In this document: piece by piece, positions 54,600-64,000 of the stretch
How positions within the stretch are numbered: the first letter of the stretch is position 1
Layout: each line of letters starts with the position of its first letter
NCBI GenBank assembly: GCA_963921935.1
Contig: OY998177.1
Coordinates: forward strand, 107,252,067 to 107,316,066
Length of the DNA stretch: 64,000 nt
Direction of reading: 5' to 3'
DNA from: Galeruca laticollis
Lineage: Eukaryota; Arthropoda; Insecta; Coleoptera; Chrysomelidae
The notes under the pieces: model-generated
Database searches by the model: none
Told to the model about the DNA's origin: nothing
What the model saw: only the letters and a program-made list of their open reading frames with translations
Made by a program: the position numbers and the translations under genes

Positions 54600-54925
54600 A
54601 TATATATAATTCTTTTATGTGTTTGAACCATTTACTTGTCTGCATCGTCAAACAAACTATGTTTGTATAAATATAGATGCTTCTTTAGTGTAAGAATTGT
54701 TCTTTTTATGCTAAAGCGCATGACTAGTTTTTCACGCATGCGCATTGATAAAATGATTAAAATAAATAAGTAGATACAATACAACCAGTGGCGTCTCATA
54801 TTATTTTTATCAAATATATAAAATATTAAATTTAAAATTAAATTGATTTCCAAATAATGTGTTTTCTTTTTATTTAAACAATTACAACAATATAAAAGCC
54901 AGGACTCAAAGAGAAAAAGGATTTC
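54600..54925 (-). repeat. PLE-associated flank repeat, copy 2 (inverted)
   Basis: On the minus strand it reads GAGTCCTGGC, then TTTAAATAAAAAGAAA, GAGACGCCACTGGTT, GCGCATGCG and AGTCATGCGC, the same order as 47829-48120. The 113-codon ORF here is an AT-rich by-product of the repeat. Confidence 0.6.
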
Positions 54926-55072
54926 ATGCTCCCGAATAATCAAATTAAAATAAATTACTAAACAAAATAACAATAACCAACTGAGCTAGCCAAACTAAAC
55001 AAAAATTCTAAATAATAAACATCTATATTTAAATTTCATAATCAAAAGTAAGTAAGTATTTATAATATATAG

Positions 55073-55075
<3 letters not shown>

Positions 55076-55139
<64 letters not shown>
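55076..55139. repeat. TA microsatellite
   Basis: (TA)n of ~64 bp abutting the PLE-like segment that begins at 55140. Confidence 0.95.
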
Positions 55140-55142
<3 letters not shown>

Positions 55143-55510
55143 CCGATTTTCTACTACACCTGTTTTAGTCGAAATTTCAATAATTTCGACGTATTGGCCT
55201 GACCGTTCTTCGAAGGGAGAAACAATTACATTCCTGGCTAATACCACGCAGAATATTGAATTACATCCCCTTCGAAAACCGTGACGTCGATCGGCCATTT
55301 TGCCGATACGGACATCTGTGGTGATTCGCAACTGATAGCGGAAGAGCATAGTACACTGACGCGTTTCGACCTTCTTGGGTCTCTTCAAGAGTGCCGTAAT
55401 GGCTTCCAGTTCAGAATCTCTAATCCGAACTGAAGATTAACGTCCTCCGACAACCTCTCTTGGCTCGTGTGGTTACAAAAGCGAGAGTAGTGGCGCCAAC
55501 TGACTGTCCC
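55140..55510 (-). repeat. GC-richer segment with hammerhead-like motif, probably a PLE end
   Basis: A ~370-bp segment with much higher GC than its surroundings. On the minus strand near 55388-55358 it has TTGAAGA, stem GACC, loop CAAGAA, stem GGTC, then GAAACGCGTC: the hammerhead-like order with a single change in the first box (U for C). Such sequences are associated with Penelope-like terminal repeats. An ORF with GKMADRRHGFRRGC runs through it but is not a known protein. Confidence 0.4.
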
Positions 55511-56444
55511 AGTGTGTTATAAGAAGATTATACTTAACATTTTCTAATACCTTCTTATAATCGATAAAACAGATGAAGACATCTCTTTTTTATTATGGCA
55601 GTTTTCAACCAATGTCTGTTGATAATTATTCTGGTTGTGAGTTTTGAATTAATTAATTTCTACTTTGAAGTTTCAATAAACATTTTCCTGACGTATCTTG
55701 CGAAAATATTTATTACGTCTGCTAGAAGTAAATTTGGACAAAAAATTTATATTTTTCATATTGACAAAATTCACTAGATTATTTTTCAGCAAATTTTTTA
55801 GGAAATTAATGTTAGAATTACGACCTACAACTGAAATATTAGAAAACTAATGTATATCCTGTTCATTGAAATATTTCTTGTACCTAATTCCAATTTGAGA
55901 TATCCCACACCAGAGTTGCAATGACTCTCGCGTCCTTGTTCTTTTGATTAACGAGTCTTTCCAAGGAAAGTCATTACGTTTTCATAAATTACTCAGTAAG
56001 TAATTTTCACTTTATAACGTTTCACTATCTCTCCTTCCGGAATAAGGGCATTGTTTCAAGAGGAGAGACCGCGTTTCGCGTTATTTAGCAGATATTTTAA
56101 AGTAAAGGCGTAACCAGAGGGATGGTATGAAGTATACATTCAGCTTTAAGACAAACTTTAACACAGAGAATTTTTAAGTGGTCACATCAACTTTGAAGGC
56201 TATTGAGAGACATGTGTCTATTGAACTAAGCGGGAACTGCGGAAGGAAGGAGTATGAGGCTTGGGCGGCGGAAAGAAATTATTATGAAAATGATGAGAAA
56301 ATTAGTGTAAACTAGTGCGATCAAAAATATCATTTCTGTGGAGGAGTTTTACTCCAAATTCAATCTGAAATCAAGAAAATTAATTCAAAAGAAGTGAATT
56401 TTCCCTGGATAGTCTGATAATGTTCTGGGTCTTCTTGGAAAATT
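55511..56444. other. No recognisable gene
   Basis: No ORF over 60 codons with any motif; no inverted repeats noticed. Confidence 0.5.
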
Positions 56445-56575
56445 CAAACAATTTCTCAAAAGTTCCATAGCTATTAGCGACTTTCTCAAATATTGAAGCA
56501 CTTTCTCAACAGTTTGATGCTTTTCTAAAAAATTTTAGTGACTTTCCAAAAGTTTTGTAACGATCTGAATCTTCA
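56445..56575. repeat. Degenerate ~30-bp minisatellite
   Basis: Units of the form (G)ACTTTCTCAAA(A/T)(A/G)TT(T/G)GA recur near 56450, 56480, 56504, 56535 and 56560, each unit ending in AG(C/T)GAC or similar. Probably short-range slippage. Confidence 0.55.
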
Positions 56576-56814
56576 ATTAAATATATATACAGGATCTATC
56601 AAAAAAGTTAAAAGTACCTCATTTGCACCCAACTTACCTTAGTACAAACGTCGATAGGGGAGTAATTGGGAATCCAGAAACCTGGAGTATGTGAATATAT
56701 AAAAAAGGATTTACAACATTTTATCAATGCAGCATCCGAACACTGTTTAAAAATCAAGATTATATATAAGGCTACATTAATATTTTAATTAATAAGGAAC
56801 TCCTGAATCTGGTA

Positions 56815-56955
56815 CGAGAAGCTAACAGCCTTGGTGTTATTTTAGACTCAGGCTTAAGACTTCAAAGTCACATCAATCAGCTTAGTAGAAGAGCAAATTT
56901 TGCTCTTAAAATCAATATTGGAAATAGGCACCTACTAACAATTGACTTAAATATA
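56815..56955 (+). pseudogene. LINE RT C-terminal scrap
   Basis: VREANSLGVILDSGLRLQSH, INQLSRRANFALKI and GNRHLLTIDL correspond to the thumb region after the catalytic palm of non-LTR reverse transcriptases (LGVxLDxxLxFxxHI). About 47 codons long; it ends where the gypsy LTR of copy 2 begins at 56959, suggesting the gypsy element inserted into it. Confidence 0.7.
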
Positions 56956-56958
56956 TAT

Positions 56959-57370
56959 TGTTATGTTTTTCTTATTTATTTAAACAGTAAACGGGCGGGA
57001 TAAATTTTAAACACACGGTATGGCTACTTACTAATTTATTTAAACACTGAACTAATCACTAACACTTAATTCATATATATTCAACTTATCACTTAAATTT
57101 AATTTATATGCACTTAAACTTAATTATTAATTTAACACTTTGCTAATTTATATTCACTTATTTACTAGACAATTCTGGATTGCGGCTTACACAAAAACAA
57201 TTGGCTCTGGCATTTTCTAGATAAGACTGGTCACAAAAACAATGTAGATAAGATAGTCACTATCGTGAACAATTCTAAGTATCCCTGCGCGTCCGCCATA
57301 ATTTTAACTTTCATACCTGGCTTAGACAGAGTCGGATTTAGGGACTATACCAGTGTGCTGTTTCGTAACA
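56959..57370 (-). repeat. Gypsy 3' LTR (copy 2)
   Basis: 412 bp, TGTTATG...CGTAACA on the top strand; shorter than the LTRs of copy 1 by small deletions in the AT-rich centre (around 57100-57180). Confidence 0.9.
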
Positions 57371-58035
57371 TTACCCCCTCCTTAAATGGAAGTTCCTCCT
57401 CGAACTTTTGTGTAGCCGAGACTGGATGTTTGAATCGGCAACTGGCCCCATTTCTACACTTTCCGATATTATGGAAATAGCAGGGAACCGTCTTCATCGG
57501 ATACTGATAACGGGGGTTGTAGCTGCAAATTAATATCTGGACACCGGTATCTCGAAAGATAATCTCTACCATGTTCCTGATAACTGGCCAATCCAACTGG
57601 TTACTCGCTATCTTAGGCATAGCCAGTTTTTTCACGCTGGATTTTAGCACACGGTATCGGAGGTTACGAAGTGCTTCCCACACATCGCGGTAGGTAGATC
57701 GATCTTTAAATTCATCTTTAGTTACCCCGTAGAAGACGTACCGCGAATTATGTTCCAGTTTCAGTGTCAGTGCCAGGGGTTGGAATCTGGTCTTCAAGTT
57801 TTTATAATTGCCCGAACTTCTTTCGAAAGACGGATGCCAGCGCTCGTGCGTTCTTGAGACGGGCGGGGATGTTGTATGCCAGTGAATAATCTTTCGGAAG
57901 AGTGAACAAATCTTGTCGTTGTTCTGAAGTAACTCCATATCTAGCTTTCCCGGTACCTTCATACGCGCCCATAAATTCATCGAAGGTAGGGTCAGATACA
58001 TATCGAATATGGTTTACTCCTTTCTCTAGGTCATG
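57345..58035 (-). pseudogene. Macrodomain + CCCH extension of Pol, copy 2
   Basis: The sequence enters from the integrase tail without a stop: RNRLAPFEGDHDLEKGVNHI, then DEFMGAYEGTGKARYGV, DYSLAYNIPARLKNARALAS and FRKKFGQL. A TAA replaces the glutamate codon at 57802, and a one-base insertion near 57768 shifts the frame. The rest (RYVFYGVTKDEF, LAMPKIASNQLDW, VQILICSYNPRYQYP, CYFHNIGKCRNGASCRFKH) runs on to a stop 26 bases inside the LTR. The CCCH finger is identical to copy 1 except for one spacer residue. Roles are as described at 40227-40922. Confidence 0.85.
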
Positions 58036-59228
58036 GTCTCCTTCAAATGGCGCTAGTCGGTTTTGGTGAACTACTTTTGGTTTTCCGTTGGGGATCTTGC
58101 TTATGCGATATATAACATCATTGATCCTTTTCTTGATTAAGTATGGACCTTTCCAGGATTTTTGTAATTTTGGAGAAAGTCCTTTTCTCCTCGTCGGGTT
58201 GTGTAACCATACTTTGTCCCCTTCTTTAAAACCGCCTTCCGTGGCCTGCGTGTCGTATCGACTTTTCATTCTGTCGCTGGCAACTTGAAGATTTGTTCGA
58301 ACTAATCCATGAATATTGTCCAGCCTTCTTCTCAATTGGATCACGTAGTCTTCGCCTGCTATCTCTTCTCCAGGGCGACAGCCAAATTCCAGGTCACATG
58401 GAAGCCTCATTTCACGTCCAAACCGGATTTTCGCAGTGTTTCACCCGTGGACTCACTGATGGCAGATCGATAAGCCAATGAGAATAGGGAGAGATACTGA
58501 TCCCAATCTCTCTGATGGCTGGCAACCACTTTGGACAGGTATTTTCCAATAGTCCTGTTCATTCTCTCGACCATTACATCTGACTCTAGATGTGATGCTG
58601 TTGTCCTGGTCGTCTTCATTCTCAGCTTCTCGTAAATCTCCTGGAATAGATGGCTTTCAAAATTTGTTCCCTGGTCACTATGGAATTCCAAGGGCACTCC
58701 ATATCGGCTGATAAATTCCTTCACCAATACATCCGCGACAGTTGTGGCCTCTTGGTTCGGGATAGCGTAAATTTCCACCCACTTTGTGTAATAATCCATT
58801 ACAACCAGTATGTATTTGCCACCATTCTTGGTCGTCGGAAATGGTCCAGCGATATCTAAAGCAATCCTTTCGAAAGGGCTTCCAGCATTATACTGTTTCA
58901 TAGGTGCCTTTCTCTTGCGATGTGGTCCATTACTCGTAGCACAAGTCGTACATTTCTTACATCAGTCCTTCACATCGTCGGAGCTGTTTATCCATTAAAA
59001 CCTTCCACGGACTCGCTGAAGTGTTTTCTTCACTCCTAGATGACCTCCCGATGGATTGTCGTGTAACTTCTTTAGTACTTCAGCTACTCTTGTTCTCGGG
59101 ATAACTAGCTGTTTCCTCATCTCGGAACCATCATCGTTTTCAAGGACTCTTCTCAACAGCCCTTCTTCCGGGACTAGGGAGTCCCGCTGAGCCCAATACG
59201 CCTTGAGTTTCGGTGTAAGTCTTGACAC
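58036..59228 (-). pseudogene. Gypsy integrase, copy 2
   Basis: The N-terminal zinc domain part (59228-58995: LHDNPSGGHLGVKKTLQRVR) is followed by a stop, then the core at 58901-58407 (RIALDIAGPFP, EFHSDQGTNF, SDVMVERMNRTIGKY) with all three acidic residues. The C-terminal domain is in a further frame from 58410 (GCRPGEE, GDKVWLHNPTRRKG, GPYLIKK). The core is less damaged than in copy 1, where the frame breaks soon after the catalytic glutamate. Confidence 0.92.
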
Positions 59229-59255
59229 TTATTTCCAGGTAGGTCGCCGATATTC

Positions 59256-61440
59256 AATGGATATTTGTATAATCTCTGAGTTTTGAAAGATATCTTTTCT
59301 ACATACCTCCCACTAACGCTGGAATTTCATAGCCTTAAAATGTTCACTATATTATTCAATTGTTTGATAAGGATTAACACGAATTTAATGAGAGCCAATA
59401 TAATCAGCTCTGGTTTACTATTTCGCCAGGACCGAACCTCAATTGTGATATATTCAGGCCTCAAATATTTACATATATATATTTATTCTATTAATAAACT
59501 AAAACAACAAAATATACTTTTGTTATTGAAGATCGATATAGCCTCTTTGTTTAACATTTCTTTGAATCCCATATTACTTCCAAAGTCGTTGTTCAGATGT
59601 GACCTCATACTAGATCCATGACATGTATCAGTTTTTATAGTGTAACACATTTAAGTCTTCACTCTTGTCATATTTATGGAACGTTTTTTTCCTGTAATTA
59701 TCAATTACTGCATTTGAAGCTCAAACATAAAGTCGTTTTTGCAATTTTCCAATTTGATGCTTAAAGTTGAAACATGAATTTAAATGGTTATTTTTTACGA
59801 ATTTTAATTTCAAATGTAAAAATTAACTTAACAAAAATTCGACTACGTCCTTGTTTGAGCAGTAATTTTGGTTCTTTCGGTCCTCATTGCCGTTGGTTGA
59901 TGAGATCTTTGTCTTTCTGGGATGCCGTCTAGTAAAAAACTTTTAATTATCCTTATGAAAATCCTAATCAGTGATCAGTTCTTCTATAAACAAGAAGGCG
60001 TATCTGGAAAACTTCTTACAATTTGGAAAATACCCGGTTTCCGCAGTTTCGGGTATAAAAACCTTAATCATAATTTATTCACGAAATTTATTTCTTGAAG
60101 TTTGTTGTGTTTTAATAGGGAAATGACGCCGAAGGTTTTTTTTCGGTAAAGTTTGGTAGGGTAGATATGCCTTTGATAAATTTGAATCGAGCTCGAAAAT
60201 TTGTTGAGAACTGTTTGGAATTTGTGTTAAAGAATAGTTGATTAAGCGTAGCAAGAAGATTAATGACAGATTTTTATTCAAAATTTGTTCAATCAATATT
60301 GTCCAGTTACCGTTAGGTGTACCTAGGACATTATATAAATATATTACGTTATATAATAATCGCATTCAGCTTTATTTTACGGTACACCTCTGACTTTAAT
60401 TATAAGTGACCCTAACAGACGTATATCGAAAGTGTAAACTCAGTGTAGTAAAAAAATTGTGGAACATTGAGTCAATTGATATTCATTCGGCTTTTTCATA
60501 GCGGTAAGGAAGTTAATCATTTGTCGACTGTAGACCTTTTCATCACAATTTTTTTTGTGCGCAAGCGTGCAGTTCAGCCATCTTTTTCGAACTGTTTTGT
60601 AAATAAGCATGTTCAACTACCTGTGTATAAATAGTTAGAATCAACAAATATTAAAAAAGTAATGATTATTAAAAAGAAATTAACAAAAAATTAAAATAAT
60701 AAGTGTCAGGCTTGTACAAAAACTTCGACATCCAATGAATTAATCATGAATCAAGAGTGACTGCCCGTCACTCGCGCCATGTGACGTCTCGACTTCGCCC
60801 TTTTCTATATTTTTGTCATAATGCGCTGGACGGCAGACACTCTTATACCAAAAATTTCCTCTTTTCCCTCTTCCCGCAATTTCATTTTTTTATTTACTTA
60901 AGAAGTATCTATGGGCAAATTATGCATACATTTGCCATATAATTCATATATGACCTTCCATTTGCAGCATCAATGATAATTTTCCATGTATTTATTAAAA
61001 AGATATTCAGTTCTAAAAAATAAAAATATTTATAAAGTTTGGCAAGTGTGGTTTCGATATTTCGGTGAGAAAATCACTGTCGCCACCGGTGACTCATTTC
61101 TTGCAGATGTGGTGGTCGATGATTGAGTTCCATTCGCCCCGAATCTCGAACCGGGGCGCTATTCTTGACATCGTTCCCAACGTCATTTATACGCAAGCCT
61201 GTGAATGCTCTATTTGCGAATATTGTATTGTCCTCACAACAGCGTCAGTTGACGTTACAATACAAATGTCATTTGTCATTTTGTTATATCATATCAAATA
61301 TGTTTATCAATTTCTTCTATAAAAATGAATTCTACAATCAGTATTAAACCCAAAGTGAAGAGGCACACAAATAATGATAATCTATTCATTTGAAACATTT
61401 TCATGAAGGGTGTACTTCGCCCAACAGCAAAAGAATTTTG
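59256..61440. other. No supported gene; two GC-richer patches
   Basis: Two patches stand out from the AT-rich background: 60755-60860 (CACTCGCGCCATGTGACGTC) and 61060-61260 (CCGAATCTCGAACCGGGGCG). They might be promoter or 5'-UTR sequence of a host gene, but I see no exon or start codon context to support that. ORFs at 59283-59621, 60075-60365 and 61065-61347 lack motifs. Confidence 0.4.
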
Positions 61441-61570
61441 AGAAGTCTATTCTGTAACTTGTCGTTACGCAACGATGTCGTTACGGTAACGATTATTATG
61501 TTAACGATAATTTTTCAGAGTATATTATGTAATAATATCGTTACGTTAGAATGTAGTGAAAAACCATAAC
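61441..61570. repeat. Cluster of CGTTACG/CGTAACG palindromic words
   Basis: TCGTTACGGTAACGA at 61489 is a perfect palindrome, and related words (GTCGTTACGCAACGA, GTTAACGATAA, TATCGTTACGTTA, CATAACGATAA) recur within 130 bp. CpG-containing words are rare in the surrounding sequence. Confidence 0.6.
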
Positions 61571-61716
61571 GATAATAATTTTACAATTTTATAAAGGTTG
61601 GTATAATTTTTGACATATTCTGCTGTTTTGTTAGGTTAGGAAAATATTTACCTACGTATTTGTTTATAGAGGTGTTGGTAAATAAGATTTTTATTCATAT
61701 ATCCATGTAACTTTTA

Positions 61717-62330
61717 TTATGGACAAATACAAAGTTGAAACACCAAGACAACATAGACACAATATATAATAATATTTGGATGAATTGAGTACAAAAATGA
61801 AACGTTCAGGAACAACAAATTTGCTACTACAAGCCCTGGTATTATTAAAAACGTATGAAAACAGCTTTCAGACAAAATAAATAGTTTAGGTGGTCCTATT
61901 AAGGATTCAACAGGGTGGAAAAGGGTACGTATAATAATCGATTTTCTTTTTTTATTGATATTATCCATAAAAGCAGTAATTAAATACGTTTTTTGTTATA
62001 ATTTTTACGAATTTCAGACATTCACTTACTGGAAGTGTCAAGTCAAAGCAAAGTCAAGAAAGAATAGAATTATCTCAAAAGAAACAGGAAACATTGAACT
62101 TTTATCAGATATTGAAGAACGATTACTAGATGTTACAGGTTGGGTGGTAGTCAATGTCATATACCATGTCCCTGAAATAGGAATAGGTTTGAATTACGTG
62201 GTTCTTTGAATTTGGTTATATCCTCTTACATTTTAGAATTGCAGACATACCAAATAATGAAGAAATTAGAGAAGAATCAGAGGAAGAGTCCCCAAATTAA
62301 AGTAAGATTCCTAAGAATCAACCAGTTGAA
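61717..62330 (+). pseudogene. Myb/SANT-like DNA-binding domain gene remnant, spliced
   Basis: Exon 1 ends NSLGGPIKDSTGWKR, with the donor GTACGT at 61927. The acceptor TTTTTACGAATTTCAG is followed in frame by TFTYWKCQVKAKSRKNRI, then LSDIEERLLDVTGWVVVN. This is the Myb/SANT-like domain common in insect proteins annotated as zeste-like regulators and in Harbinger-type transposons: W-x2-TFxxWKxxVKxKxxKxR, then an EExxLxLxG helix. A second possible intron (62190-62243) joins to DIPNNEEIREESEEESPN, an acidic linker. Just upstream of the intact part of exon 1 a TGA stands where tryptophan is expected (KNV*KQLSDKINS), and earlier sequence is out of frame. The gene is broken or its true 5' exon lies elsewhere. 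Confidence 0.6.
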
Positions 62331-62847
62331 CACTTGGTTGAAGAGTCACTTAAAAGAACATCAAAGAAAGAAAAACGTTAAGTACGGATGTGCAAGACTT
62401 TTTAAAATAAAGTAATTGTAACGATGAGAGTGAAGAAATACCAATCCTGAAATAAATCGCAAAAAATGTCAAAGAAATGTGGTTACAAGGGGAAAAAAGG
62501 CTAAACCTGCGTTTACTCGATCTTCGAGTCAAGTATCCTGATTATGATTTTGTGTTGGACTTGGATTCATATTCTTAAATTACCTACAGTGTGCCCCCTT
62601 GTTTGTTATTGATGTTAGTTATTAAGTTATTTTTCATAAAAATTTCTACATGTTCTAAAACCTAAAACGCAATAACCTAATTCATTAGTTGTATACAAGA
62701 TTTTATTCCACACTTTTTATCGATGATTTTACGAAAAAAGTTACTAGTTACTAGTTATACAATTATATGTTAGGTAATCAGTTATTTAAGAAAGATCCAT
62801 ATTTTTAGATATTTGTTGGATTGTGATGTTATGTTTAGTACATTTAT

Positions 62848-63016
62848 ATATACATAGTTATTTTCCAACTAATTTTAAGTTGATCTAAAAAATCATTTGG
62901 CAAGAAAAAAAAATTATAATTTTTGCTACCAAAAATTGGGCCAAGTCTTATACATTTTTTTTCTTGCCATGTGGTTTTTTTAGATCAGCTTAAAATTAGC
63001 TGGAGAATAAGTATGT
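62848..63016. mobile_element. Palindromic MITE-like element
   Basis: The left arm (62848-62915) contains CTAATTTTAAGTTGATCTAA and TTGGCAAGAAAAAAAA. It pairs with a right arm (62955-63016) containing TTTTTTTTCTTGCCATGTGG and TTAGATCAGCTTAAAATTAG. The loop is ~40 bp. Family unknown. Confidence 0.8.
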
Positions 63017-63260
63017 GTATATAAAATTTTTATCTGAATAAATTTCAGTCAATAAATTGAGAATTATTTCGAAGAATGTTTCGTTGTAAGTATCAATTGA
63101 AATTAGAAAAAGGTGGATAAATTTGATATACGATATGGTATTTAACGTGATTTCGAAAATTTTTGTGATTTTAATTTGATTAGGTACTTTGATTGTTTCT
63201 CAAATGGAAATGCTATTTTTTTTAGAGTAACTTGAGACTTTTGCATGGCGCAAAGTTTTA

Positions 63261-63280
63261 CTGCCATCTGTAGATGGCAG
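63261..63280. repeat. Perfect 20-bp palindrome
   Basis: CTGCCATCTGTAGATGGCAG; each half carries CCATCT/AGATGG. It lies in otherwise featureless sequence and could be a hairpin or a dyad protein-binding site. Confidence 0.8.
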
Positions 63281-64000
63281 TTTTGGTAGTATAAATAATA
63301 TACAGTATTTCCCCACCCAAGGTGAATTATAATTCATATTATTGCAACCAAAAACAAAAGCAATTAACTAAATTTATTGCATCCGTAGAGTCAAATATAA
63401 TCGTGAATTTGACTAATTATGAACATTTATATCTCAAGAAGTATTTGTTTCCGCAACTTGTGATTTGTTATGACCTTTTCTTATGATGAGACCTATCTGT
63501 GAAAAAAGATAAAGGCAGAACTTGACCAGAGGCATATTGAAGCTTAGCTTTTGATTTAACCTTTGGTAGGTTCCTATTTGGTATCACTTGAGATTGCAAA
63601 ATTTGTTCAGGGTTTGATGATTAAGCAATGTGAAGAAGATTTCACATATAAAACTTGATCGCAAAAGATTGAGTAATGTATCAACTAATTGTTTAAGAAC
63701 AAATTATGTTTTTATTAAAAAGAAAATGAGAAATTTGAGAAGATAATTTTGATTCTTAGTCGCAGTAAGCTGAGTGCGCAATCAGACATATAATGTACTC
63801 CACATAGAAAACACTGACGATCATGGAGTTGAACAATTCGTCACACTCCTATTATGAATCCGTGTATATTAAACTGACCCACTACCGACGCAAAAGATTC
63901 GACCAATAACAGCCGAAAATGGAAATGATCAAACGTGAAGTATTGACTGGCCTACTCTATAAACTGAGTTTAATATGGGGTTTACATACTAAATATTCCA
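63281..64000. other. No recognisable gene
   Basis: Nothing supported up to the right edge of the window. Confidence 0.5.

Larger units (their letters stand above)
56959..59255 (-). mobile_element. Ty3/gypsy retrotransposon copy 2, truncated, with Pol-macrodomain-CCCH
   Basis: 3' LTR (56959-57370), polypurine tract, macrodomain-CCCH segment and integrase match copy 1 at high identity. Homology ends abruptly at ~59252 within the RNase H-integrase linker, so the 5' half and 5' LTR are missing. The integrase tail and macrodomain share one open frame here (58410-57802). Lesions differ from those of copy 1. Confidence 0.95.

Noticed and set aside
54632..54973. 113-codon minus-strand ORF as a membrane protein
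   Set aside because: Hydrophobic composition follows from AT-rich DNA and the region is a PLE-associated repeat whose other copy (47829-48120) lacks the frame.
61065..61347. Overlapping 74- and 85-codon ORFs in a GC-richer patch as a host exon
   Set aside because: No splice signals or motif; could be regulatory DNA, but coding cannot be supported.

Overview
This window is AT-rich eukaryotic DNA with the look of an insect genome. It contains no complete, undamaged host gene. Nearly everything recognisable is transposable-element (TE) or satellite sequence in varying decay. The insect call rests on the TE mix: long-TIR mariner-like elements, hAT, TTAA-type MITEs, Ty3/gypsy, BEL/Pao, Penelope, an RNase H-bearing LINE and a Crypton-type tyrosine recombinase. 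Spliceosomal introns and a decayed USP2-like pseudogene confirm a eukaryote. I cannot name the species; a beetle or hemipteran would fit.

Layout. 1-3441: a ~289-bp satellite in two opposed arrays. 3601-7000: a degenerate C2H2 zinc-finger ORF, a DDE_3 transposase tail and a hAT remnant. 8072-16146: three elements with 250-550-bp terminal inverted repeats (two coding for mariner-like transposases, one non-autonomous) plus a TTAA-flanked MITE. 16700-20640: small MITEs and remnants of BEL/Pao, a DDE transposase and a TE-associated gene. 21362-24868: a fold-back element whose arms are made of the same satellite and whose outer ends form a ~48-bp inverted repeat. 25247-28503: an LTR-like unit inside a TA microsatellite, holding three unrelated tandem arrays. 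30362-34099: a primer-binding-site-like repeat, mariner scraps and a split Crypton-like recombinase gene. 34140-38960: an antisense LINE lacking its reverse-transcriptase core, then a USP2-like pseudogene.

39804-44335 is the most interesting object. It is a Ty3/gypsy element with matching LTRs and a 4-bp target duplication (CTAT). Its Gag starts with a SAP domain and long coiled coil. Its Pol continues in frame, past the integrase C-terminus, into an OARD1/Poa1p-like macrodomain followed by a CCCH zinc finger. A truncated second copy at 56959-59255 has the same arrangement. In it the integrase tail and macrodomain form one open frame, so the fusion is a family trait and not an accident of one copy.

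45060-51390 and 54600-55500 hold a LINE fragment and several Penelope-like (PLE) pieces. One PLE is nearly full length, with direct pseudo-LTRs, a GIY-YIG endonuclease and an inverted partial copy at its 5' side. Three sites show hammerhead-ribozyme-like architecture. 61717-62330 is a Myb/SANT-like gene remnant with one clear intron. The rest is AT-rich sequence without recognisable genes.
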